The position numbers and the translations under genes were made by a program. Below the pieces are notes generated by a model. It did no database searches, was not told where the DNA came from, and worked only from the letters and a program-made list of their open reading frames with translations. DNA of 64,000 nt from Microbulbifer celer (GTDB lineage: Bacteria > Pseudomonadota > Gammaproteobacteria > Pseudomonadales > Cellvibrionaceae). Position 1 is the first letter of the stretch. Every line of letters begins with the position of its first letter. Shown here piece by piece: positions 16,043 to 26,804 of the stretch. The stretch covers positions 1,081,501 through 1,145,500 of the forward strand of contig NZ_CP087715.1 of the NCBI RefSeq assembly GCF_020991125.1, given 5' to 3'.

Positions 16043-19000
16043 ATGCGTGTGCAAAAGCTGGCACTAGCGGTAGGTCTGGTCAGTGCACTGGGGAGTAATG
16101 TATCTCTGGCACTCGGACTGGGGGAGATCAAACTCAACTCCACTCTGAACCAGCCTCTCGACGCTGAGATCAAGCTGCTGCAGACCCGTGGCCTGACAGA
16201 AAACGAAGTCAAGGTGCGGCTGGCCAGTAACGAAGACTTTGAGCGGGCCGGTGTAGATCGGGGCTATGGCCTGAATGATCTGCGCTTCGAAGTGGATTAC
16301 TCCGGTAGTGAGCCCGTTGTCCGCATTTCCAGTCGCCAGCCGATTCGCGAGCCCTTCCTGAACTTCCTGGTGGAAACCCGCTGGCCCAGTGGTCGTCTGC
16401 TGCGTGAATACACGCTGCTGATGGACCTGCCTGCCTTCTCCACTAATACTGCGTCCCAGCCTGTGCGCGCCGCCGAGCGCGAGCGCCAGCAGGTGCGTCG
16501 CGAGGCGCCGGTACAGCGTCCGCTGCAAACGACGACTACACAGCGTCCGGAACCTGCGCCGGTAGAGCCGGCGGCGGAGACTGCTCAGCCGACGCCGAGC
16601 GCCGAGCCGGAAACGGTTCAACAGCCGGCAGAATCCTATGCCGAGCCGAGCGCGCCCGCAGACAGCGGCAGCCGCGTTTACGGTCCGGTTGAAGCCAACA
16701 AAACTCTGTGGGAAATTGCCCGCGATACCCGTGAAACCCGCGACCTCTCTGTCCAGCAGAGCATGCTGGCAATCCAGCGCCTGAATCCCGAAGCGTTCAT
16801 CAACAACAATATCAACCTGCTGAAGAAGGGCGCAGTATTGCGCCTGCCCACAGCGGAAGATGTGCGCGCCATGTCTCGTAGTGAAGCCGTGACCCAGGTT
16901 GCGACCCAGAACGAGGCCTGGCGGGATCGCGTGGGTGATGTTGCCAGCGATGCCGTGGGGGCGCCTCTGGATGGACGCGCGGCAGAAGCCGATGCTGCCA
17001 TTAGTGAAACGCCGGAAGGCCGTGTCTCCCTTGCGGCACCGGGCGATAACGAATCCGTACTGTCCGGTTCCGGTAGTGGCGCCAGTGAAAGTGAGGCGCT
17101 TGAGGGGGAGCTGGTCGCTACCGAAGAAGAGTTGGATAAGTCCCGTCTAGAGAGCGCCGAGCTGGAGGACCGCATCGGCGAGCTCAACGAGCAGATCGAT
17201 ACCATGGAACGCATGGTAGAGGTGTCCAACGAAGAGATGCGCGCAGTGCAGGATGCTGCGGCGGAAACCGATGCGGGCGAAGCTGACGCCGGTGAAGTTG
17301 ATGCAAACGGCGCCCTGACTGAAGAATCGCTTTCCGAAGACGCTTCAGAACCGTTGGCCGAAGAGACTCCGGTGGCCGCTGGAGAAATGTCAGAAGCAGA
17401 CGGTACTGCTGACGCCGAAACCGCAGCTGAAGAGGCGGCGCCCGAGCCGGCCGCTGAGGACGAGGGCTCCCGCAACCGGGTAGTGGTGCAGACCCGGTCT
17501 GAACCCACACTGGTCGAGCAGCTGATGGAAAATATCCATCTGATCGGTATCGGCGCTGTGGCATTGCTGGCGGCAGTATTCGGCTTCTTTACCTGGCGCC
17601 GTCGCAAAGAGGAAGAAGAGGCGATTCGCCAGGTGGAGGCGGAAATGGCCGCTGAATCCACGGTAGCCGAGGAGCCGGTATTCGAGGAAGGTGAAGATAA
17701 CCTGAGTGCAGTGGAGGAGTTCGAAACCAGCGAATCCCTCGACCTCGACGAACTGGGCGAAGTGGAAACCGATGACCCGGTGGGAGAAGCCGAAATCCAC
17801 CTGTCCCTGGGACAGTACCAGGAAGCCGAATCCAAGCTGTTGAAAGGGCTGGAGGGGGCACCGGCGAATATTGATGCACGCCTGATGCTGCTGGAAGTAT
17901 ACGCTCAACGGCAGAATGTCACCGATTTTGACGACCACTATCGCCAGTTGCTGGGTTACAGCGATGGCCCGGCAGCGGATCGCGCCGCTCGTCTGCGGGA
18001 AACCATTGCCGATGCCGGTACCTTCGAATTGCCTGACATTGATTACTCCAGTGAGTCACTGGAAGCGGTGCAGCTCGACGACCTTGGCGCAGATCTGGAC
18101 GACGGAGACTTCAGTGCCTCGTTTGAGGATCTGGAGGAGTTTTCGTCAAGCAGCAGTGAACAGGCTGCTGAGAGTGAAGATGACCTCTCGCTGGATGATC
18201 TGAGCCTGGAGCTGGATTCCGGGGAAGAAACCACTGGCCAGCCTGGAGCCAGCGCGCAGTCCGATGATGCGCTCGAGCTGGATCTGGATTTGGGAGAAGA
18301 CCTGGATCTTGGCGAAGATCTGGATTTGGGCGATAGCCTGGAAAGTGAATGGTCTTCAGAAAAGAATGAAGCGATCGAGCTGGAGACGGCCCAAGATGTA
18401 ACCCGGGTGCCGTCGTCGGACGCGAAGGCTTCGGCTTCGAGTGAATCTGATGAGGATTTCAATTTCGACGAATTCAGTGCCGGTGGTGAACTGGACCTGG
18501 ATCTGGACACGCTCGACCTGGATGGAGACCTGGATCAGCACGAGACCAATGCGGGGGGCGCTTCTGAAGACTCCCCGGAAATGGCGTTCGAGCTGGATAT
18601 GGAACCGCAGGCGGACACCACATCTGATGTCAACAGTAAAGATGAGAGCGGCCTGGAATTCGATCTCGATCTGACGCCGATGGACGAAGATCAGCCGTCC
18701 GAGTCACAGACACAGCAGACAACTGCGGAGTCCGATGCGCTGGCGGATGACGACCTGGAAAGCTTTGGTGACGACCTGGGCGAACTGGATCTGGATTCCA
18801 TCGATCTGGGCGAATTTGAGCTCGAAGGCGATGAGCTGACTGGCAGTGGTCAGGAAAGTCGTCAGGCTGACACTGCAAGCCGGGCGACGGGCGGTCGGGA
18901 ACCGGAACCAGAATCCGACGATGTCGCGGTGGCTGAGGCTCCGTCGCAGGCCAAACCTCCCCCCCAGAAAGAAACCCTGGAAGACGATGATCTCAACTTT

Positions 19001-19198
19001 GATCTCGAAGGTGACCTGGACGCCGAGCTGAACCTGCTTGAAGGTGGTGATGAGGTCAGCACCAAGTTGGAGCTGGCCCAGGCTTACCTCGATATGGGGG
19101 ATAAAGACGGTGCCCGCGAAATTCTGGGTGAAGTTGCCGACGAGGCTACCGGTGAGCCGCAACAGCGCGCCAGGGAAATGCTGGAGCGTATGAGCTGA
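16043..19198 (+). CDS. fimV: FimV-type peptidoglycan-binding polar organiser
   Basis: This 1,051-residue inner-membrane protein belongs to the FimV/TspA family, which organises the pole, type IV pili and twitching in Pseudomonas. Residues 1-25 are a signal segment; 26-135 are the conserved periplasmic FimV N-domain (LGEIKLNSTLNQPLDAEI). A Pro/Glu/Ala-rich spacer leads to a LysM domain (about 210-275, KTLWEIARDT ... LKKGAVLRLP) for peptidoglycan. A coiled coil is at about 355-400, the membrane helix near 500-520 (GIGAVALLAAVFGFFTWRRRK). The cytoplasmic part has a TPR-like segment (AEIHLSLGQYQEAESKLLKG), long Asp/Leu-rich acidic repeats (LDLDLGEDLDLGEDLDLG) and the C-terminal FimV motif (LELAQAYLDMGDKDGAREIL). 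The gene stands alone between two terminators. Confidence 0.95.
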   Translation: MRVQKLALAVGLVSALGSNVSLALGLGEIKLNSTLNQPLDAEIKLLQTRGLTENEVKVRLASNEDFERAGVDRGYGLNDLRFEVDYSGSEPVVRISSRQPIREPFLNFLVETRWPSGRLLREYTLLMDLPAFSTNTASQPVRAAERERQQVRREAPVQRPLQTTTTQRPEPAPVEPAAETAQPTPSAEPETVQQPAESYAEPSAPADSGSRVYGPVEANKTLWEIARDTRETRDLSVQQSMLAIQRLNPEAFINNNINLLKKGAVLRLPTAEDVRAMSRSEAVTQVATQNEAWRDRVGDVASDAVGAPLDGRAAEADAAISETPEGRVSLAAPGDNESVLSGSGSGASESEALEGELVATEEELDKSRLESAELEDRIGELNEQIDTMERMVEVSNEEMRAVQDAAAETDAGEADAGEVDANGALTEESLSEDASEPLAEETPVAAGEMSEADGTADAETAAEEAAPEPAAEDEGSRNRVVVQTRSEPTLVEQLMENIHLIGIGAVALLAAVFGFFTWRRRKEEEEAIRQVEAEMAAESTVAEEPVFEEGEDNLSAVEEFETSESLDLDELGEVETDDPVGEAEIHLSLGQYQEAESKLLKGLEGAPANIDARLMLLEVYAQRQNVTDFDDHYRQLLGYSDGPAADRAARLRETIADAGTFELPDIDYSSESLEAVQLDDLGADLDDGDFSASFEDLEEFSSSSSEQAAESEDDLSLDDLSLELDSGEETTGQPGASAQSDDALELDLDLGEDLDLGEDLDLGDSLESEWSSEKNEAIELETAQDVTRVPSSDAKASASSESDEDFNFDEFSAGGELDLDLDTLDLDGDLDQHETNAGGASEDSPEMAFELDMEPQADTTSDVNSKDESGLEFDLDLTPMDEDQPSESQTQQTTAESDALADDDLESFGDDLGELDLDSIDLGEFELEGDELTGSGQESRQADTASRATGGREPEPESDDVAVAEAPSQAKPPPQKETLEDDDLNFDLEGDLDAELNLLEGGDEVSTKLELAQAYLDMGDKDGAREILGEVADEATGEPQQRAREMLERMS

Positions 19199-19241
19199 TC
19201 GCGGTCTAAGCGTTTTCCGCCATTTACGGCAACAACACCTT

Positions 19242-19270
19242 GACCCCGCACATCGCGGGGTCTTTCTTTT
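19242..19270 (+). terminator. Rho-independent terminator after fimV
   Basis: GACCCCGC and GCGGGGTC form a perfect 8-bp stem around ACATC, followed by TTTCTTTT. It lies 44 bases after the fimV stop. Confidence 0.85.
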
Positions 19271-19392
19271 CAGTCCGTTGCTTTCCAGCCTGTTACATCA
19301 GTCTGCTCCCACAGGCTAATATCCTGGAACCTGGGAGGCTGTATATTCTGAGGTAATAGGGGCAGCGCAGTTGTAATTTTTCTGGTCAAATC

Positions 19393-20274
19393 ATGAGTGG
19401 TCACTACCAATACAAAGCGAATGGCGAAGTGCCGCCCGGGGAGTCGCTGCCGGATGGCCTGCGGCGGATTGCGTTGGGGGTGGAATATTGCGGAACCCGG
19501 CTGCGCGGCTTTCAGAAGCAGAAGCACGATCCGCATACGGTGCAGGAAACCCTGGAAAAGGCGCTGTCCATGGTGGCAGCCGAACCGGTGACCCTGGTCT
19601 GTGCCGGGCGCACCGATGCCGGGGTGCACGCTACCCGACAGGTCATTCATTTTGACACCCATGCAATCCGCCCGACCAAGGCGTGGATTCAGGGGGTAAA
19701 TACCCAGATGCCATTTGATGTGCGCGTGCACTGGGCACAGGAAATGCCGGCGCAGTTTCACGCGCGCTTCTCCGCCAGGCGGCGAACCTATCGCTATCTG
19801 ATCCACAGCGCACCCACGCGTTCCGCGCAGGCATCCAGTGAGGTGACCTGGACCGACCGGGTGCTCGATATCGATGCCATGCGCGCGGGTGCCGAGCACC
19901 TGATCGGCGAGCACGATTTCAGCAGTTTCCGCGCGGCCCAGTGTCAGGCCAGGTCTCCGGTGCGTCGGCTGTTGAAGCTGGATATCGGCCGTGTGGGTCA
20001 GTTGATCGTGCTGGAAGTCAGCGCCACGGCCTTCCTGCACCATATGGTGCGCAATATCGCCGGCGTGTTGATGGCAGTGGGGCGCAACGATCACCCCCCG
20101 GCCTGGGTGGGTGAAGTGCTGGCCGCGAAAGACCGCGCCGCCGCCTGCGTCACCGCTCCGCCCCATGGGTTGTACCTGGTGGACGTGGAGTATCCCGGGG
20201 AGTTTGTGCTGCCGGAGGTGGAGCCAGGCCCGCTATTGGTGCCGCTGCCGCTGGGTGGTTTGCCGGCTGATTGA
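19393..20274 (+). CDS. truA: tRNA pseudouridine(38-40) synthase TruA
   Basis: This 293-residue enzyme makes pseudouridine at positions 38-40 of the tRNA anticodon arm. The catalytic Asp is in CAGRTDAGVHATRQV; other hallmarks are GVEYCGTRLRGFQKQ near the N-terminus, RRRTYRYLI, HDFSSFRA and FLHHMVRNIAGVLM. The N-terminus has about 20 extra residues before the conserved core, so a later start cannot be excluded, though no better one is seen. Order fimV-truA-trpF is standard in related bacteria. The 186-base gap to trpF contains no gene. Confidence 0.95.
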   Translation: MSGHYQYKANGEVPPGESLPDGLRRIALGVEYCGTRLRGFQKQKHDPHTVQETLEKALSMVAAEPVTLVCAGRTDAGVHATRQVIHFDTHAIRPTKAWIQGVNTQMPFDVRVHWAQEMPAQFHARFSARRRTYRYLIHSAPTRSAQASSEVTWTDRVLDIDAMRAGAEHLIGEHDFSSFRAAQCQARSPVRRLLKLDIGRVGQLIVLEVSATAFLHHMVRNIAGVLMAVGRNDHPPAWVGEVLAAKDRAAACVTAPPHGLYLVDVEYPGEFVLPEVEPGPLLVPLPLGGLPAD

Positions 20275-20460
20275 ATTGGCGCCTGTCTGGTGCCCGCGTT
20301 CCCCGCGCTGCGCCAATCTGCTAGTATCGCGGGCTCTCCAGTTTTCATGTCCGTCCGTCTCTGGCAGATCAATGATCTGGCGGTATTTGCTGATGCGAAC
20401 CGGGATTGAGGTTGCAGTCCTGCCCGCTGACGGCGGCCTGTAGCAGCGGTTTGATGGATT

Positions 20461-21101
20461 ATGCGCGTAAAAATCTGTGGTATTACCTGTGTCGAAGATG
20501 CGGAAGTGGCGGTGCAGGCCGGCGCCGACGCGCTGGGGCTGGTGTTTTACCCGCCCAGTCCCCGCAATGTCTCCCCGGAGCAGGCCGCCGAAATCGCGCG
20601 GGCGGTATCGCCGTTCGCGGTGTTGACCGGTCTGTTCGTGGATGCCCACCCGGACCAAGTGGAGCAGGTGGTGCAGCAGGTGCCACTCAACCTCTTACAG
20701 TTTCACGGCGCCGAAACCGCGCTCTATTGTCGGCAGTTCCGCCGACCCTATATCAAGGCACTGCGCATGAAGCCGGATCTCGACCCGCTGGAGGCGATGG
20801 CGCCCTACGTGGATGCGCGGGGCTTCCTGCTGGATGCCTATCGTCCCGGCGTGCCCGGCGGCACGGGTGACACGTTTGACTGGCAGCGGGTACCCCGAAG
20901 CAGCGGGCGTTCCATTGTGTTGGCGGGCGGGCTGAACCCGGACAATGTGGCGGAGGCCATCCGCGCCGCACGGCCCGATGCCGTGGATGTCAGCGGCGGC
21001 GTTGAGGCATCCCCCGGGCGCAAAGATCCGCACAAGGTGCGCGCCTTTATTCACGCCGCCAGATCGGCGTGCGAACAGAATTTGCAGAAGGAGTTTGAGC
21101 A

Positions 21102-21105
<4 letters not shown>
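20461..21105 (+). CDS. trpF: Phosphoribosylanthranilate isomerase TrpF
   Basis: This 214-residue TIM-barrel enzyme converts phosphoribosylanthranilate to CdRP in tryptophan synthesis. It begins MRVKICGIT with the catalytic Cys at residue 6, has the family's [11 protein letters not shown] and LLQFHG motifs, the catalytic Asp in LLDAY, the phosphate-binding GGLNPDNV and DVSGGVE. Length is normal. The stop overlaps the GTG start of trpB (GTGA), so the two are coupled. Together with trpB and trpA it completes the late tryptophan steps except indoleglycerol-phosphate synthase, which is not in the window. Confidence 0.96.
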
Positions 21106-22322
<1,217 letters not shown>

Positions 22323-22333
22323 GGAGTGGCGTC

Positions 22334-23164
22334 ATGACCGAGGAAAATAAAGAAACTGCACAGGGCAATCGTATTGATCGCCGCTTCGCCAAATTGCGCG
22401 GCGAAGGCCGCAAGGCGCTGGTGACTTATATCGTTGCCGGCGATGGCGGTCTGGAGAATACCGTTGATCTGATGCATCAACTGGTCGCCAGCGGTTCCGA
22501 CCTGATCGAACTCGGGGTGCCGTTTTCCGATCCCATGGCGGAAGGGCCGGTGATCCAGAAAGGCCATGAACGTGCACTGGCCAACAAAGCCTCCCTGCGC
22601 AAATGCCTGCAGCTGGTCAAAGAATTCCGCAGCAAAGATGTCGAGACGCCGGTGATTCTGATGGGCTATGCCAATCCTATTGAGAAAATGGGGGCCGAAG
22701 CCTTTGCGGATGGATTGAAAGCGGCCGGTGCCGATGGTGCGCTTACGGTGGATCTGCCGGCAGAAGAGGCGGGCCCGCTCAGCGAATTGCTGAGTGCGCG
22801 GGACCTGCGCAATATCTTCCTGCTGACGCCCACCACCAGTGACGCGCGCATTGCGCAAATCACCGGGCTTGCCAGCGGGTTTGTCTACTATGTATCCCTG
22901 AAAGGGGTGACCGGGGCTGGGCATCTGGATCTGGACTCGGTGCGCGACAATCTGGCCCGTATCCGCCAGCATACCGATCTACCGCTATGTGTCGGCTTCG
23001 GCATCAAGGATGGCGCCTCCGCCAAAGCCGTGAGTGCCGATGGCGATGGCGCGGTGGTGGGCAGCGTTCTGGTATCTGCTGTAGGTGAGGCCGGGGATGC
23101 CGCTGCAGCCAAGGATCGTATTGGCGCGATGGTGAGTGAAATGCGCGTGGCACTGGATGCCTGA
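22334..23164 (+). CDS. trpA: Tryptophan synthase alpha subunit TrpA
   Basis: This 276-residue TIM-barrel subunit cleaves indoleglycerol phosphate to indole, which is channelled to TrpB. The catalytic Glu is in LIELGVPFSDP. At the position of the second catalytic acid (Asp60 in the enterobacterial enzyme, DPxADGP) this protein has Glu (DPMAEGP). Other conserved segments are intact: MGYANPIEKMG, VDLPAEEAGP, YYVSLKGVTGAG and GFGIKDGASA. The Glu may be a lineage variant that still works. After the stop, an 8-bp inverted repeat TGGCCAGA/TCTGGCCA (about 23190-23226) has no T-run. Confidence 0.95.
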   Translation: MTEENKETAQGNRIDRRFAKLRGEGRKALVTYIVAGDGGLENTVDLMHQLVASGSDLIELGVPFSDPMAEGPVIQKGHERALANKASLRKCLQLVKEFRSKDVETPVILMGYANPIEKMGAEAFADGLKAAGADGALTVDLPAEEAGPLSELLSARDLRNIFLLTPTTSDARIAQITGLASGFVYYVSLKGVTGAGHLDLDSVRDNLARIRQHTDLPLCVGFGIKDGASAKAVSADGDGAVVGSVLVSAVGEAGDAAAAKDRIGAMVSEMRVALDA

Positions 23165-23382
23165 TAGACTGCGGATGTGCCGGATTGACTGGCCAGAAAG
23201 ACCGTATGCGCGGCTTATCTGGCCAAGAGGGAATAGCGCGAAAGTGGTTTAATTCGCGGTTTCAGGATCGCCGGTCATTTATCATCTGCCGGTGCCCCTT
23301 GGTAAATTTACGGTAAATCGGGTAGAGAATCTGAACGCGGAAGACGTCTGTTGCTTTCGCGCCTCGCAAAATTGGAAGCAGA

Positions 23383-24237
23383 ATGAGCTGGTTAGAAAAA
23401 ATTGTTCCCGCGGTTATTCGAACCGAGCGCCGCTCCGGTGGCAGTAAAGTACCGGAAGGAGTGTGGAAAAAGTGCGTCAAGTGCGATGCCACTCTCTATC
23501 TGCCGGAGTTGGAGCGCAACCTGGATGTGTGCCCCAAATGTGACCATCACTTCCGTATTGGCGCCCGCCGTCGACTCGACCTGTTCCTCGACAACGAGGC
23601 GCGGGAAGAGCTGGCCACGGATGTGGAACCGGTCGACCGCCTGAAGTTTAAAGATGTCAAAAAGTACAAGGATCGCCTCACCCAGGCCCAGAAGGCCACC
23701 GGTGAAAAAGACGCGCTGATCGCGGTGCAGGGGTTGGTAAAAGGTCAGCCCGTAGTGGCCGTTGCATTTGAGTTTGCGTTTCACGGCGGTTCCATGGGCT
23801 ACGTCGTCGGTGAGAAGTTTACCCGTGCGGCACAACGTGCTCTGGAAGAGAATATCCCGCTGGTCTGCTTTTCCGCGACCGGTGGTGCGCGTATGCAGGA
23901 GGCCTTGATCTCCCTGATGCAGATGGCGAAGACCTCGGCAGTGCTTGAGAAGATGCGCCGTGCCGGTGTGCCCTATATCAGCATCATGACCGATCCGGTT
24001 TACGGTGGTGTATCCGCATCCCTGGCGCTGCTGGGCGATATTAACGCCGCGGAGCCGGGTGCCCGTGCGGGGTTTGCCGGCCCCAACATTATCGAGCAGA
24101 CCATCCGCCAGAAGCTGCCCAAAGGTTTCCAGCGCAGTGAGTTTCTGCTGGAGCACGGCGCGATCGACATGATTATCCCCCGCGCCGATATGCGCGATAC
24201 CGTGAGCCGCCTGCTGGGCAAGCTTACCAATAACTGA
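23383..24237 (+). CDS. accD: Acetyl-CoA carboxylase carboxyltransferase subunit beta AccD
   Basis: This 284-residue subunit pairs with AccA to move carboxyl from biotin to acetyl-CoA, making malonyl-CoA for fatty acids. Residues 28-55 are a four-Cys zinc ribbon (CVKCDAT ... CPKCDHH). The crotonase-like core has [28 protein letters not shown] and [17 protein letters not shown]. Length is normal. It stands 218 bases after trpA and before folC, the order usual in gammaproteobacteria. AccA is not in the window. Confidence 0.97.
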   Translation: MSWLEKIVPAVIRTERRSGGSKVPEGVWKKCVKCDATLYLPELERNLDVCPKCDHHFRIGARRRLDLFLDNEAREELATDVEPVDRLKFKDVKKYKDRLTQAQKATGEKDALIAVQGLVKGQPVVAVAFEFAFHGGSMGYVVGEKFTRAAQRALEENIPLVCFSATGGARMQEALISLMQMAKTSAVLEKMRRAGVPYISIMTDPVYGGVSASLALLGDINAAEPGARAGFAGPNIIEQTIRQKLPKGFQRSEFLLEHGAIDMIIPRADMRDTVSRLLGKLTNN

Positions 24238-24302
24238 TCGTCCCTGACCTGAATCCCGCGACGATACTTTCGGCCAAACCCAGCCGCGGGAGAAGCGGTC
24301 GA

Positions 24303-24400
24303 TACCGGGTGTGGTCTTGCGAGACCTTCAAAAACAGGGATGTTTTTGCAGAGCCCCCAGGGATGGGTTTACGGCGTGTCTCGCAAAACCACACCCGGTA
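24303..24400 (+). repeat. Structured intergenic repeat with two A(N)GGA hairpin loops (copy 1)
   Basis: It lies in the 306-base accD-folC gap, which holds nothing else I can name. Outer arms 24303-24325 and 24378-24400 (starting ACCGGGTGTGG) pair at 22 of 23 positions. Inside are two hairpins: CAAAAAC-AGGGAT-GTTTTTG (24329-24348) and a short CCC-AGGGAT-GGG (24356-24367). Both loops contain A(N)GGA, the motif bound by CsrA/RsmA proteins in hairpin loops. The element is in sense with the flanking genes. The inner part is shared with the copy at 56501; the outer arms differ in sequence. Confidence 0.8.
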
Positions 24401-24543
24401 GCGACAGCGCCAATGAGTTCCCCGAGAAAATGGGGGAGAGGGCATTGTCCCTCGATGTCTTCCTCCTGCCGCCTTTCGCGACTAAAATTCCCGCCGCTCT
24501 AGTCACTTTCGTCTCACTGTTTTAATCAACTCGGGCTTTCCCC

Positions 24544-25809
24544 ATGCGCGATCTGCAATCCTGGCTCACCCGCCTGGAACAACTGCACCCCACGGAAATT
24601 GAACTGGGCCTGGAGCGGGTATCTGCGGTCGCCCGTCGGCTCGATGCCGACACTCCCGCGCGGCGGGTTGTCACCGTAGCGGGTACCAACGGCAAGGGCA
24701 GTTGTGTGCGCACGATGGAGGCGTTGCTGTGCTCCTCAGGTCACACCGTTGGGGCTTACAGCTCGCCGCACCTGTTGCGCTTTAATGAGCGGATCCGGAT
24801 TGATGGGGAAGAGGTCGGTGATGAAGACCTGATCACTGCCTTCGAGGCGGTGGAGCAGGCTCGGGGGGAGACCAGCCTGACCTACTTTGAGTTCACCACG
24901 CTGGCGGCCTTCTGGTTGTTCAAGCGCGCCGAGGTGGAGTTTGCGCTGCTGGAAGTGGGGCTCGGTGGGCGCCTGGATGCGGTCAATCTGGTGGATGCGG
25001 ATATTGCCGTGATCACCAGTGTGGCCGTAGATCACGAGGCCTGGCTGGGCAATGACCGCGAAGTGATCGGGGCCGAGAAGGCGGGCATCCTGCGCCGCGG
25101 TAAAACTTTTGTGTGTGCCGATGCGCACCCGCCTGCTTCGGTGGTGGATGCGGCTCGTGAGCTGGGATGCGAGAGCTACTTTATCGGTCACCAGTTTGAG
25201 ATCGGGGACCATCGGTTCCGCCTGCAGGGGGAGCCGGAGCTGACTATTGGTGTGCCGCAGGTTCAGCTGCCGCCGGCCAGCGTCGCCGCCGCATTGACCG
25301 CGCTGTCGCTCGCAGGTGCGCTCCCGGGGGCAGACGAAGTCTGCCGGGTACTGGAAACACTCCAGATGCCGGGACGCTGCCAGCGTCTGGACTGGTTGGG
25401 CAGGGAGCTGGTGCTGGATGTCGGTCACAACCCCGCGGCAGCCACCTATCTGGCGGAATGGTTGGCGCAGCGGCCGGTTTCCGGGTGCACGCTGGCATTG
25501 GTGGCGGTGATGGCGGATAAGGATGTGCCCGGCCTGGTGGCGCCCCTCAAACACGAGATTGATCACTGGTTCCCGGCGTTGTTGCCGGACAATCCGCGCG
25601 CGGCAGATGCCGCTCAGCTGTTGCGCGGTTTGTCGGAAGCGGGGGTGCCTGAAGCACAGGTGGACCGCCAGTGCATGCCCGTTGCGGAGCGGTTGCAGTC
25701 GCTGATTGAAGTGCTGCAGGCGGGAGACAGGTTGCTTGTATTCGGTTCTTTCTTTACCGTTGCGGAAGTCCTGCAGCTCACAAGAGAACAACACGATGGC
25801 CAGTCGTAA
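24544..25809 (+). CDS. folC: Bifunctional dihydrofolate/folylpolyglutamate synthase FolC
   Basis: This 421-residue ligase adds glutamate to dihydropteroate and folates using ATP. The P-loop is VAGTNGKGS; the Mur-ligase-like core has YSSPHLLRFNERIRIDG, a substrate-binding TYFEFTTLAAFWLF, EVGLGGRLDAVN and ITSVAVDHEAWLG with the metal His. The C-terminal domain carries GRCQRLDW and LDVGHNPAA, the latter with the phosphate-binding His. The last 14 bases overlap the start of the DedD gene. Confidence 0.96.
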   Translation: MRDLQSWLTRLEQLHPTEIELGLERVSAVARRLDADTPARRVVTVAGTNGKGSCVRTMEALLCSSGHTVGAYSSPHLLRFNERIRIDGEEVGDEDLITAFEAVEQARGETSLTYFEFTTLAAFWLFKRAEVEFALLEVGLGGRLDAVNLVDADIAVITSVAVDHEAWLGNDREVIGAEKAGILRRGKTFVCADAHPPASVVDAARELGCESYFIGHQFEIGDHRFRLQGEPELTIGVPQVQLPPASVAAALTALSLAGALPGADEVCRVLETLQMPGRCQRLDWLGRELVLDVGHNPAAATYLAEWLAQRPVSGCTLALVAVMADKDVPGLVAPLKHEIDHWFPALLPDNPRAADAAQLLRGLSEAGVPEAQVDRQCMPVAERLQSLIEVLQAGDRLLVFGSFFTVAEVLQLTREQHDGQS

Positions 25810-26563
25810 CAGTGACTCCGCCAATCCTTCTTCCAAAACTACCCGGAATACCCAGTCGCGTCGTCTGAACGACGGGGTCAGGCAGCGTGTTGTCGGCGCG
25901 TTGGTATTGGTGGCACTGGCCGTAATCTTTCTGCCCTCATTGCTCGATCGCGAGGGCGCGCGCTACATCGATATTACCTCACAGATTCCAGAGCCCCCGG
26001 ATATTCAGCCCATTGCCATCGCAGAGCCGGAGCCCGTGGTTGATGTGGCACCGGCTCCGCCAGTCAACGAGGTATTTCAGCCGGAATTCAAAGAGCAATT
26101 CGGCCCGGCACCGGACCCGGATGCGCCGCTGGCGGCAGCTGAATCCGATAACCTCGAGCCTGTGACTTCCGGGTCCGATAGCAAGCCCTCTGAAGCCACG
26201 ACGCGGGTTCAAACAGAAACTGCCGAGGAACCCACTTCGTTACCGAAGCCGGACGCTCAGCAGAAGGCCAAGAAGGCCGAGGTCTCCACCGCAAAAGAAA
26301 CCCGTCTGGACGCCGCGGGGCTTCCGGAGGGATGGGTGGTACAGGTGGCGGCTTATAGCAAGGAGGCCAGCGCAGACCGGATGCGGGACAAGCTGCTCGA
26401 CGCCGGCTTCCGCGCCTATACCCGGGCGGTAGAGACGCCCAAAGGGCGCTTTGTGCGTGTCTTCGTGGGCCCAAAACTGGAGCGTGCAGATGCCGAGTCA
26501 GAAAAGCGTCGTCTGGATCAATTGCTCAAGACCGAAACGCTGGTGCTGCGCTACAAAGCTTGA
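25796..26563 (+). CDS. dedD: DedD-like SPOR-domain division protein
   Basis: I start this 255-residue protein at ATG 25796 (MASRNSDSANP), inside the end of folC; longer readings add a non-homologous stretch. A basic N-terminus precedes one membrane helix at about 37-54 (VVGALVLVALAVIFLPSLL). A Pro/Glu-rich periplasmic linker follows, then a C-terminal SPOR domain (about 175-250, GWVVQVAAYSKEASADRMRDKL ... VRVFVGPKLERADAE). SPOR domains bind peptidoglycan stripped of stem peptides at the septum, and DedD contributes to septation in E. coli. Position between folC and cvpA is conserved. Confidence 0.9.
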   Translation: MASRNSDSANPSSKTTRNTQSRRLNDGVRQRVVGALVLVALAVIFLPSLLDREGARYIDITSQIPEPPDIQPIAIAEPEPVVDVAPAPPVNEVFQPEFKEQFGPAPDPDAPLAAAESDNLEPVTSGSDSKPSEATTRVQTETAEEPTSLPKPDAQQKAKKAEVSTAKETRLDAAGLPEGWVVQVAAYSKEASADRMRDKLLDAGFRAYTRAVETPKGRFVRVFVGPKLERADAESEKRRLDQLLKTETLVLRYKA

Positions 26564-26733
26564 GGGCTTAGCGGGTCGCCTCGATATCGCCTCTGAAAAA
26601 CCTGCGCAGACCATACTATACAGGGGGCGGGAATGGGGTTCGGGGCCCTGTGTACCGGGGGATCCCGGGGCAGGAGTGCAAACTGTCTGGTCGCGAAAGG
26701 TTCAGCCTAATTCATATGGATTGAGTGAACGGC

Positions 26734-26762
26734 TTCACGCGCCCCGGTCGGTAAGTTAGAAT
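26734..26762 (+). promoter_or_regulatory. Possible sigma-70 promoter of cvpA-purF
   Basis: TTCACG (26734-26739) and TAGAAT (26757-26762) are 17 bases apart, 42 bases before the cvpA start, with a GC-rich stretch after the -10. The upstream 170 bases also hold a CCGGG-GGAT-CCCGG hairpin near 26654. A PurR operator was looked for by eye and not seen. Confidence 0.35.
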
Positions 26763-26804
26763 GCGCGCTCTTCGCGGCGGCCGCTGCGTAGCAGGTAGGG
26801 TTGA

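Noticed and set aside
16678-17835. A 385-residue Ser-rich minus-strand frame within fimV
   Set aside because: Its composition is the complement of Asp/Glu-rich FimV coding sequence, and it has no homology.
23190-23226. Inverted repeat after trpA as a terminator
   Set aside because: The 8-bp arms are far apart (about 20 bases) and no T-run follows.
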